Shown: positions 1 through 5,078 of the stretch, piece by piece | Numbering within the stretch: position 1 is the stretch's first letter | Layout: the number at the start of each line of letters is the position of its first letter | Origin: Rhodococcus sp. (in: high G+C Gram-positive bacteria) | Lineage (GTDB): Bacteria; Actinomycetota; Actinomycetes; Mycobacteriales; Mycobacteriaceae | Length of the DNA: 5,078 nucleotides | Assembly (NCBI GenBank): GCA_012515885.1 | Contig: JAAYXN010000217.1 | Location: 1 to 5,078 of the forward strand | Direction of reading: 5' to 3' | Translations under genes and position numbers: made by a program | Notes under the pieces: generated by a model | What the model was told of the DNA's origin: nothing | Databases searched by the model: none | Seen by the model: only the letters and a program-made list of their open reading frames with translations

Positions 1-549
1 AGCAGTGACCTGCTCCGGCGAGAGATACGCGGCCGTTCCAAGGATGACACTGTTGGACGTGGTGTTTGCGGCAGCGGCGGCCCGGACAAGTCCAAAGTCC
101 GCGATCTTCACCTCACCCGAATCCGAGATCAGGATATTTTCGGGTTTGACGTCGCGATGGACGAGTCCAGCACGATGTGCGACGGCGAGGGCATCGAGAA
201 CCGGAGCCACCACCGCGTTGACGGCGTGCGGCGGCATGGGGCCACGTTCGCGGAGCAGCTCACGCAGAGTGCCGCCCTCCACAAGCTCCATGACAAGGAA
301 GGCGTGCTCGTTGTCATGGCCCTGGTCGTAGACGGCAACCAGCGAGGGGTGCTTGAGTTTGGCAACTGATCGCGCTTCGAACTCGAAACGCGCGACGAAC
401 GCGGGATCGGCAGCGTACTGGGCGTCCATCACCTTGATAGCTACAGGCCGATCCAAGCGGGTATCGATGCCCCGATACACCGCCGACATGCCTCCGCGGG
501 CAATGATCGAATCCACCCGGTAACGGCGGTCGAGCAGTTCGCCGATCAC
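1..549 (-). CDS. pknL: PknL-type serine/threonine protein kinase, N-terminal part (truncated by window edge)
   Basis: This is the N-terminal 183 residues of a Hanks-type (PknB-like) Ser/Thr kinase; the frame is open to position 1, so the rest of the kinase domain and any membrane segment lie outside. Visible motifs in order are the glycine-rich loop IARGGMSAVYRG (residues 16-27), the ATP-binding Lys39 in VAIK, the likely helix-C Glu58, the catalytic loop HRDVKPEN (131-138, catalytic Asp133), DFG (151-153), Thr/Ser residues in the activation loop (T163, T164, S165, S167), and the P+1 segment GTAAYLSPEQ (171-180). All residues needed for activity up to this point are present. The start is GTG at 549: an in-frame TAA sits at 561-559, and an AAGGA Shine-Dalgarno lies 6 nt upstream. 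The ATG overlapping it by two bases is immediately followed by TGA and is not the start. The assignment to PknL rather than another Pkn rests mainly on the divergent Rv2175c-like neighbour. Inferred role: membrane-associated signalling linked to envelope synthesis. Confidence 0.93.
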   Translation of the reverse strand, partial: MIGELLDRRYRVDSIIARGGMSAVYRGIDTRLDRPVAIKVMDAQYAADPAFVARFEFEARSVAKLKHPSLVAVYDQGHDNEHAFLVMELVEGGTLRELLRERGPMPPHAVNAVVAPVLDALAVAHRAGLVHRDVKPENILISDSGEVKIADFGLVRAAAAANTTSNSVILGTAAYLSPEQVTA

Positions 550-674
550 ATCCCGTCCTTATGTTCTTGGTGAGTACTGCATGAGTGAGTGCACTGTCTT
601 GAACCTGCCCACATGGTAGCCAGCGACACCGACGGGTTAGCGACTATGACACTCAAGCGGCTACCGTTGTACAG
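550..674. promoter_or_regulatory. Divergent intergenic region between the kinase gene and the Rv2175c-like gene
   Basis: These 125 bp separate two divergent start codons, so they must hold both promoters. Toward the plus-strand gene, TACCGT at 662-667 fits the actinobacterial -10 pattern TANNNT and lies 7 nt before the GTG at 675; there is no clear Shine-Dalgarno, so a leaderless transcript is plausible. Toward the kinase, TACCAT on the minus strand (618-613) is a possible -10, with no convincing -35. Repeated short elements are present: GGTGAGTAC at 569-577 recurs at 674-682, TGAGT occurs three times within 571-590, and palindromes AGTACT (573-578), AGTGCACT (588-595) and TGTACA (668-673) occur. 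The elements are seen; their use as promoter or operator is inference. Confidence 0.4.
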
Positions 675-1043
675 GTGAGTACCATTCCCTATTCCGATGA
701 TGTTCTGGCTGCCGATGTGTCGGTGTTGCAGATGGCGGATGTAGCTAAGAACCTTGGGGTCACTGTCACCCGCGTTCAGCAGATGCTGCGTGACCGCCAA
801 CTGGTTGCGATTAAACGTGACGGTGTTCTGGGTGTGCCCGAGCTGTTTTTCGATGAAGACGGGCAGGCGTTGCGGTGGATTCCGGGACTGTTGTCTGTCC
901 TGGGCGACGGCGGGTTCAGCGATGAGGAAATCCTGACGTGGATGTTCCGCGAGGATGATTCGCTACCTGGGCGTCCCGTCGACGCTTTGCATGGTGACGG
1001 TGCACGGGAAGTTATTCGCCGCGCTCAGGCGATGGGTTTCTAA
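675..1043 (+). CDS. Rv2175c-like winged helix-turn-helix DNA-binding protein (PknL substrate family)
   Basis: The 122-residue product resembles M. tuberculosis Rv2175c, a small DNA-binding protein phosphorylated by PknL. Residues about 16-60 form the predicted winged-helix domain: VLQMADVAKNLGVTVTRVQQ looks like the helix-turn-helix, followed by a basic stretch RDRQLVAIKRDG and a short beta/wing part ending in VPELFF. The C-terminal half carries the family hallmarks GLLSVLGDGGFSDEEILTWMF (about 71-91) and the closing segment RPVDALHGDGAREVIRRAQ (100-118). The GTG at 675 is the only possible start: no ATG, GTG or TTG occurs in frame between it and the stop at 600-602. The gene is divergent from the kinase gene and convergent with crtB, 12 nt away. 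The M. tuberculosis protein has a longer N-terminus carrying the PknL phospho-Thr (Thr9, from memory); here the chain starts close to the domain with only Thr3 nearby. DNA targets are unknown. Confidence 0.9.
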   Translation: MSTIPYSDDVLAADVSVLQMADVAKNLGVTVTRVQQMLRDRQLVAIKRDGVLGVPELFFDEDGQALRWIPGLLSVLGDGGFSDEEILTWMFREDDSLPGRPVDALHGDGAREVIRRAQAMGF

Positions 1044-1055
1044 CGCGCCGTCTTG
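1044..1055. other. Convergent gene junction
   Basis: Only 12 nt separate the TAA of the Rv2175c-like gene from the TAA of crtB on the opposite strand. The HpaI-like palindrome GTTAAC (1055-1060) contains the crtB stop. I see no stem-loop with T-run, so transcripts from both sides probably run into the opposing gene, giving antisense overlap or relying on Rho. Confidence 0.5.
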
Positions 1056-2033
1056 TTAACGTGCCCGAGTGCGCGGTGCTAGTGCGGCCAGTCGTCGCCA
1101 GTGCGGCACCACCGCACGGTGGCTAAGTGCGCGGTATCCAGAGCGTTCGATCTCGTCAAGTATCCCGCTGTAGAGCCTGAACGCCGCCCCGATTCCGGGG
1201 CGTACACGGGGGTCGAGTAACGCGATCCCCGGTTCTGCTTGCCGATAAATGTCCCGCGCCAGGGCAATGAAATGCGCAAGGGCTCGCCGCACCCGCGGAT
1301 CGACCGACTCGGTGCGTCGACAGTGCTGGAGCAGCGTGGTATCGACACCAAAGGCCTCAAGGGCGTCCATCGGTAGGTAGAGGCGACCGCGATCGAGATC
1401 TTCCCCCACATCGCGGAGAAAATTGGTGAGTTGAAACGCCTCACCGAGAGCTTTCGCATAGGGGGCCGCGTCTTCTTTGGGACAGACAGTCCCGAGGATG
1501 GGCAGCAACTGAAGGCCGATCACGGCTGCGGACCCATACATGTATTGCGCAAGCTCATCAAAGTTGGCATAGACGGCGCGATAGTCGGGCGCGCCGGGCA
1601 CATCCATGCGCATCGACTGCAAAAACGATGAGAAGTAGTCCTGCGGAATCTCAAAGCGCGTCACCGTATCGAAGAACGCAGGAAGCACCTGCGTGAGAGC
1701 CGATCCAGACGGGACGCTGGGTGTCTCTGGTTCAGGCGCGATGTAGCCGCGGCGCAGCGCGTCATCGACATGATCGAGGTAGCCGAGCCTGGCAGCATTG
1801 AGAGCCTGACCGTCGGCAGCTTCGGAGGGCAGCTCGCTGCCCGGGGACAGATCGACAACATCATCGACACTGCGTGCAAACGCATACAGCGCGTAGATGG
1901 CGCGGCGACGCTGGAGCGGCAGCAGCAGTGAGGCGAGGTAGTAGCTACGCCCATGCTGCGCAGTGATGGAGCGGCATTCCCGGTACGAAACCTTGAGACC
2001 CTCACCGGTGGCGGCAGAGTGCTCGCCGCTCAC
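1056..2033 (-). CDS. crtB: Phytoene synthase (squalene/phytoene synthase family)
   Basis: The 325-residue product would condense two geranylgeranyl diphosphates to phytoene via prephytoene diphosphate, the first committed step of C40 carotenoid synthesis. Both Asp-rich Mg2+/diphosphate motifs are intact: SVDDVVD (D57, D58, D61) and RDVGEDLDRGRLYLP (D208, D212). The two family signature regions are also visible: YMYGSAAVIGLQLLPILG (about 164-181) and the stretch EAFQLTNFLRDVGEDLDRG (about 198-216). Length is typical for bacterial CrtB. I chose GTG at 2033 because it overlaps the mptA stop TGA as GTGA, a classic coupled-translation junction. A frame extending upstream to 2138 would only add an Arg-rich tail translated from the other frame of the mptA 3' end. 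No clear Shine-Dalgarno precedes the GTG, consistent with coupling. The gene ends in TAA inside GTTAAC, facing the Rv2175c-like gene. CrtI lies further upstream on the same strand, supporting phytoene rather than squalene as product. Confidence 0.93.
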   Translation of the reverse strand: MSGEHSAATGEGLKVSYRECRSITAQHGRSYYLASLLLPLQRRRAIYALYAFARSVDDVVDLSPGSELPSEAADGQALNAARLGYLDHVDDALRRGYIAPEPETPSVPSGSALTQVLPAFFDTVTRFEIPQDYFSSFLQSMRMDVPGAPDYRAVYANFDELAQYMYGSAAVIGLQLLPILGTVCPKEDAAPYAKALGEAFQLTNFLRDVGEDLDRGRLYLPMDALEAFGVDTTLLQHCRRTESVDPRVRRALAHFIALARDIYRQAEPGIALLDPRVRPGIGAAFRLYSGILDEIERSGYRALSHRAVVPHWRRLAALAPRTRAR

Positions 2034-3157
2034 GCTGTGCCGGAAGGCGCCGGAGTCGACGGAGCCGTGTGAGTCGGCTGTGGATTCTCGGCATCTTCGT
2101 CGTTGCCGTGAACGTAATCGAAGGCCAGTTGTGGGCAATCCTGCTCAGGTTCACGAGTCGAACGCAGCCGCAGCGGATCCACCGTGCGCAGCGACAGTGC
2201 GGCGACGACCGCGGCAAACGTCGCGGCGGCAACGTGCGGGAACGTGTAGAGGCCGATAGAACCGTCCGGCTGGAACACAAGCATGAGCCACGTCGAGAGC
2301 CCCACCAAAATCATGAGCGTCCGGGTCGACAGTGCGAAACCGGCAGCGATCGCGATGGGCCACGAGTAGTACCAGGGCAACGCGGCGGGGGAGAGAACCA
2401 CAATCGCAACGAGAACAACCAGGATTCCCAGGACCGCATCACGTTCGGTTTTACGGAACTTCCACCACGCCGTGACGACGATGGCGATGAGGGCGACCGC
2501 GCAGATCGTGCGGGTTACGTCGAGGACAGCGCCGAGTCGAAGATCAGCGAACCAGGACGTACCAACCGTCACGAAGTGCGCGAGGATTGTCGGCAGCGAC
2601 AGCCAGTTCACGATCTTCGCTGAGCCGGACAGCGCCGTCATCCACCCCAAACCGACGCCCGCAACAAACGATACCGCCGAAAAAATCGCCACGAAGACCG
2701 CGAAACCAGCACTCGCGGTTTTAGCGAAAAGCACGATCGGATTGGTAGGTGTGCGTCCCTGCGCCTCCGCGTCTTTGCGGGCATGGATCATCCAGATCCA
2801 GACGATGAACGGCAGTGCAGCGCCCGCGGTCGCTTTGATCGCGACAGCGAGGGATACAAGGGCGATACCGGAGAGGTGCTTGCGATCAAGAGCGAGGACG
2901 ACGCCGGCAGACATCAACCCCACCATGAGGACCTCGTTGTGCACGCCACCGATGAGGTGGATCAACACGAGCGGGTTGAGGACTGCCAGCCATAGGGCAA
3001 TCGCAGGATTGCCGCCGAGATGACGGGCCAAACGCGGAACCGCCCACATGGTTAGTGCGAGGCCGGGCAGCATCGTCAACCGCAGCAGCATGGTGCCCGC
3101 GACGACATCGTCGCCGGTGATGGTGGTGATCCCCTGACCTAGCAGCAGGAACAGCGG

Positions 3158-3160
3158 TCA
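3158..3160 (-). other. In-frame TGA stop within mptA
   Basis: On the minus strand the codons run TAC TGA CCG, between Tyr217 and the codon for Pro219 of the mptA frame. Homology to the MptA family is continuous on both sides in the same frame, and the family residue is Gly, so a single G-to-T change (GGA to TGA; C-to-A on the plus strand at 3160) explains it. The first ATG after the stop, at 3091, has no Shine-Dalgarno, so efficient restart there is not expected. Confidence 0.9.
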
Positions 3161-3726
3161 GTAGGGAGCCGTGGTGGTAGTCCAGACATTGCTGACGTTG
3201 TCGAGCAGGATGCCGGGATTGACGACCGGTCCCACTTCATACGGATCGAACCCGTCCCGCAAGAGCGCTCCCTGCGCAAGGTACGAGTATGCGTCGCGGC
3301 TGAACATGGGAACAGACAGCAGTAGCGGCGCCGTCCAGGCCGGAACGATCCAGCTGAGGTTACGCAGACTGACGTTGCCTTTGAGGGTCGCGCGGCCGAG
3401 GCGCACCCACGCCGTGATCATGGCGACCACGCCGACCCAGACGATCACCGTCGACAGGATTTGGCCGTGCCCGAATCGAAGCCATGACAGGTACATGGAT
3501 TCGAGGAGCGGATCCTGGCGGCGAACACTGCCCGCACCGAAGCCGCCGAACATGATCATCGCGGCACCAAGGACGCCAAGGAGAGTGGCGTGGCCTTCGG
3601 GGCTGCGTAGGAAGTCCCCAAGCGAGCGTGCAGTGCTGCGCAGGTCTGTGTTGCTCCCGCTGCGCATGGCCTGTTCGCGGCTGTTCGCGGTGTCCTCACC
3701 GGTCGAGGGCGCCATGAGTGAAGATT

Positions 3727-3731
3727 CCTCC
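3727..3731 (-). promoter_or_regulatory. Strong Shine-Dalgarno upstream of the alternative mptA start (ATG 3715)
   Basis: On the minus strand GGGGGAGGAA precedes the ATG at 3715-3713, with 11 nt between GGAGG and ATG. This is the best ribosome-binding site near the mptA 5' end. The upstream GTG at 3811, the first possible start after an in-frame TGA at 3862-3860, has only a GAGG at 3827-3824, 12 nt away. The product from 3715 would be 561 codons, closer to the 516 residues I recall for Rv2174. The choice between starts remains open. Confidence 0.4.
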
Positions 3732-3811
3732 CCCCGAGGTCGGAGACCGTCTTCGGAGTCAGTGATCGGTTCGTGGTCGGTGGATGCTGTGGTGTGGGTG
3801 GTGGTGACCAC

Positions 3812-3898
3812 TGCGTGCGGTGGCCTCGAACAGCTTAGTGGGTCGGCGGGGGCGCTTCGTCACGCGTTCGGGTTCGTCGGCCGGTCAGAGCGAAATTT
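3812..3898 (-). promoter_or_regulatory. crtI-mptA intergenic gap with a possible weak promoter
   Basis: These 87 nt separate the crtI stop from the first possible mptA start. On the minus strand TAAGCT (3837-3832) matches the TANNNT -10 pattern about 20 nt before GTG 3811. The only -35-like match, GTGACG, sits about 20 nt further upstream, which is longer than usual spacing. No terminator hairpin with a T-run is apparent after crtI, so read-through from crtI into mptA is equally possible. The promoter call is tentative. Confidence 0.22.
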
Positions 3899-5078
3899 TT
3901 ACCTTGAGATGATGCGCTGCGCGGCGAGTCTCCCGGAAAGTAGGACGCTGGGTACGCCCACTCCCGGCACCGTACTTGATCCGGCAAGTACTACGTTGTC
4001 GTACTGCCGAATAATGTTGGAGCGGCGGAAAGGTCCGGTTTGCCGGAATACGTGGGCGTCTGCGAAAGGGCTTCCCGCGGCCATTCCCTGTGCCAACCAT
4101 GTCTGCGGCGTGTCCATGTGTCCCAACTCAAATGCACTCGAAATTCCGGTGTATCCGCGATGCTCGAGAGTGACAAGGATCTCAGCGGCATAGGCGTCGC
4201 TCAGGGCTGACCAGTCGAGCGGTGCGCTATCGAGGTTGGGGCACGGCGCGAGAATGGATACTGGCTCGGATAGTGATTCACGGCCGACGTGAAGCTCGGG
4301 GTCGGAGACGGCGGGCCGAGTAATCAATAGGGACGGATCGCTCATCAGTGACCCGCGTCGCCGCGACGTGATTTCCCTGAACGTCTGCTCCCATGCTTCG
4401 CCGAAATCGATCGTGTGATGGCGGCGAGCTGGCCAGCCCGCCGTGACGGAAGCGGGCACAGTTCCATGCAGAACCACCGCCGACGGTGAACGGCGCGCCG
4501 GTATCCGGCGGCGTGCTGTCGGGACGAGTTGTTCGACGGTCGAAATATCCGGTGTGAGGACCAGAACGTCGCAGTCAATCGTCGTCCCATCATCGAGCTG
4601 TACCGCGGTCGTTCGCCGCCCCGCCGAATCGATGGAGACAACCCGCCGTCCCAGATGGAGTTCACCGCCCGCCGCCGTGAGCGCGTCAGCCATGGACAGG
4701 GCAACAGTGCGCATACCGCCACGTGGGAAGTAGACGCCCAGAGTGGTGTCCATGTGCGCGATCGCGCCGTACACGCCGAGCGCGCTGTTCGGTGGTACGC
4801 CCGCATAAAGGGCTTGGAATGTGAAGATTCGACGCAACCGCGGGTCGTGAATGAGGCTGTCGATGCGACGGCCAAGACGCCCGAAACCGCCGAGCCTGAT
4901 CACTTTCCACAGGTCAGCTCGCGCCTCGCGAGTGGAGACGAGATCGAGCGGCGAATCGAAATTCGAGGCCATGAAGAGATCAAACTCGGCCTCGAAAATA
5001 TCGCGCAGCCACTCACGTAAGCGCAGGTAGCGCTGCGCTTCCTGCGGCCCGCACAACCGGGTTACTTCCGCGATCATG
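3899..5078 (-). CDS. crtI: Phytoene desaturase/dehydrogenase CrtI, C-terminal part (5' end outside window)
   Basis: The visible 392 residues are the C-terminal three quarters of a CrtI-type FAD-dependent carotenoid desaturase, which introduces double bonds into phytoene toward neurosporene/lycopene at the membrane surface. The frame stays open through the window edge, and the Met at 5077 is internal: the N-terminal dinucleotide-binding GxGxxG region expected in this family of about 500-550 residues is missing. Recognisable segments are YAGVPPNSALGVYGAIAHMD (91-110), the glycine-containing YFPRGGMRTVALSMADAL (116-133), DCDVLVLTPD (168-177), SPSAVVLHG (197-205), SDPSLLITRPAVSDP (246-260), and the C-terminal FAD-binding signature NVVLAGSSTVPGVGVPSVLLS (361-381). 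In that signature the residue before PG, usually His/Gln/Thr in bacterial desaturases, is Val. The frame ends in TAA at 3901-3899. mptA follows 87 nt downstream and crtB after that, consistent with one operon. The number of desaturation steps cannot be read from sequence. Confidence 0.93.
   Translation of the reverse strand, partial: MIAEVTRLCGPQEAQRYLRLREWLRDIFEAEFDLFMASNFDSPLDLVSTREARADLWKVIRLGGFGRLGRRIDSLIHDPRLRRIFTFQALYAGVPPNSALGVYGAIAHMDTTLGVYFPRGGMRTVALSMADALTAAGGELHLGRRVVSIDSAGRRTTAVQLDDGTTIDCDVLVLTPDISTVEQLVPTARRRIPARRSPSAVVLHGTVPASVTAGWPARRHHTIDFGEAWEQTFREITSRRRGSLMSDPSLLITRPAVSDPELHVGRESLSEPVSILAPCPNLDSAPLDWSALSDAYAAEILVTLEHRGYTGISSAFELGHMDTPQTWLAQGMAAGSPFADAHVFRQTGPFRRSNIIRQYDNVVLAGSSTVPGVGVPSVLLSGRLAAQRIISR

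Larger units (their letters stand above)
2030..3811 (-). pseudogene. mptA: Alpha-(1->6)-mannopyranosyltransferase MptA, interrupted by one in-frame TGA
   Basis: This frame encodes a polytopic GT-C mannosyltransferase resembling Rv2174/MptA, which uses polyprenyl-phosphate-mannose to elongate the alpha-1,6-mannan of lipomannan/lipoarabinomannan outside the membrane. Starting from GTG 3811 it has 593 codons, of which codon 218 is TGA (3160-3158). The upstream piece (217 residues, 3811-3158) ends in TTTTAPY; the same frame continues after TGA with PLFLLLGQGITTITGDDVVAGT and on to residue 593. No frameshift is needed. Conserved features flank the break: GAGSVRRQDPLLES (about 92-105), the loop SRDAYSYLAQG (171-181) with likely catalytic Asp173, NPLVLIHLIGGVHNE (about 279-293), and LPWYYSWP (478-485). 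Many hydrophobic helices span both halves. The M. tuberculosis protein, as recalled, reads TTAPYGP here, so TGA stands for Gly (GGA). The first 60 or so residues are a Ser/Thr/acidic extension; ATG at 3715 (codon 33) is an alternative start. If the TGA is a sequencing error this is an intact gene. Confidence 0.88.

Noticed and set aside
546..800. Minus-strand 84-codon frame across the divergent promoter and the 5' end of the Rv2175c-like gene
   Set aside because: It is antisense to a conserved gene and its product has no family features; the kinase start at 549 explains the minus strand here.
2034..2138. Upstream extension of crtB by 35 codons to ATG 2138
   Set aside because: The added segment is Arg/Ser-rich, lies entirely over the mptA coding end, and lacks similarity to phytoene synthases; the GTGA overlap at 2033 is a better start.
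2069..2623. Plus-strand open frame of 184 codons opposite the mptA 3' half
   Set aside because: Its composition is highly Arg/Asp/Glu-rich and low in hydrophobic residues because it is the complement of membrane-helix codons; no domain or ribosome-binding site is seen.
3125..3160. Possible selenocysteine or programmed recoding at the mptA TGA. A short hairpin (CCTG/CAGG, 9-nt loop containing AGGT) follows, with GGT 18 nt after the TGA, like the spacing I recall for E. coli fdhF.
   Set aside because: The stem is only 4 bp plus two G-U pairs, the family residue is Gly in a non-redox membrane glycosyltransferase, and no Sec machinery is visible in the window. A point mutation or base-call error is far simpler. 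A check for selA/selB/selC in the genome would settle it.
3171..4193. Long plus-strand open frame of 340 codons opposite mptA and crtI
   Set aside because: It is antisense to two well-supported genes, crosses their junction, has no recognisable domain, and is Arg/Ser/Thr/Pro-rich as expected for a shadow frame in high-GC DNA.
4529..5020. Plus-strand 163-codon frame opposite crtI
   Set aside because: It is the antisense shadow of a strongly conserved CrtI frame with no recognisable motif.

Overview
The window looks like a chromosomal segment from a pigmented, mycolic-acid-lineage actinobacterium (order Mycobacteriales/Corynebacteriales, for example the Rhodococcus/Gordonia/Dietzia/Hoyosella breadth; I cannot name the genus). 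The evidence is high-GC coding DNA, frequent GTG starts, and a gene neighbourhood that matches, as I recall it, the M. tuberculosis Rv2174 (mptA) - Rv2175c - Rv2176 (pknL) block: a mannosyltransferase, a small winged-helix protein convergent with it, and a Ser/Thr kinase divergent from that small gene.

Layout, left to right. Positions 1-549 (minus) hold the N-terminal 183 residues of a PknL-type kinase, cut by the window edge. Positions 550-674 are a divergent promoter region. Positions 675-1043 (plus) encode a 122-residue Rv2175c-like DNA-binding protein. After a 12-bp convergent gap comes a minus-strand carotenoid/lipoglycan gene set, transcribed from the right edge leftwards: crtI (phytoene desaturase, 5' end outside the window), mptA (alpha-1,6-mannosyltransferase for lipomannan/lipoarabinomannan) and crtB (phytoene synthase, 2033-1056). 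crtB starts at a GTG overlapping the mptA stop codon by 4 nt.

How it fits together. CrtB makes phytoene from two GGPP and CrtI desaturates it, so the two crt genes form a C40 carotenoid pathway. MptA extends the mannan core of cell-envelope lipoglycans with polyprenyl-phosphate-mannose. Both branches draw on long-chain prenyl diphosphates, which is a plausible reason for interleaving them. PknL and the Rv2175c-like protein are a known kinase-substrate pair in M. tuberculosis.

The most notable anomaly is in mptA: one in-frame TGA (3160-3158 on the minus strand) replaces a Gly codon in an otherwise intact 593-codon reading frame. This is a nonsense mutation or a sequencing error unless shown otherwise. 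I saw no mobile elements, CRISPR arrays, tRNAs or rRNAs, and nothing that amounts to a new system; the rest is a recognisable housekeeping/pigment locus with an unusual gene order.
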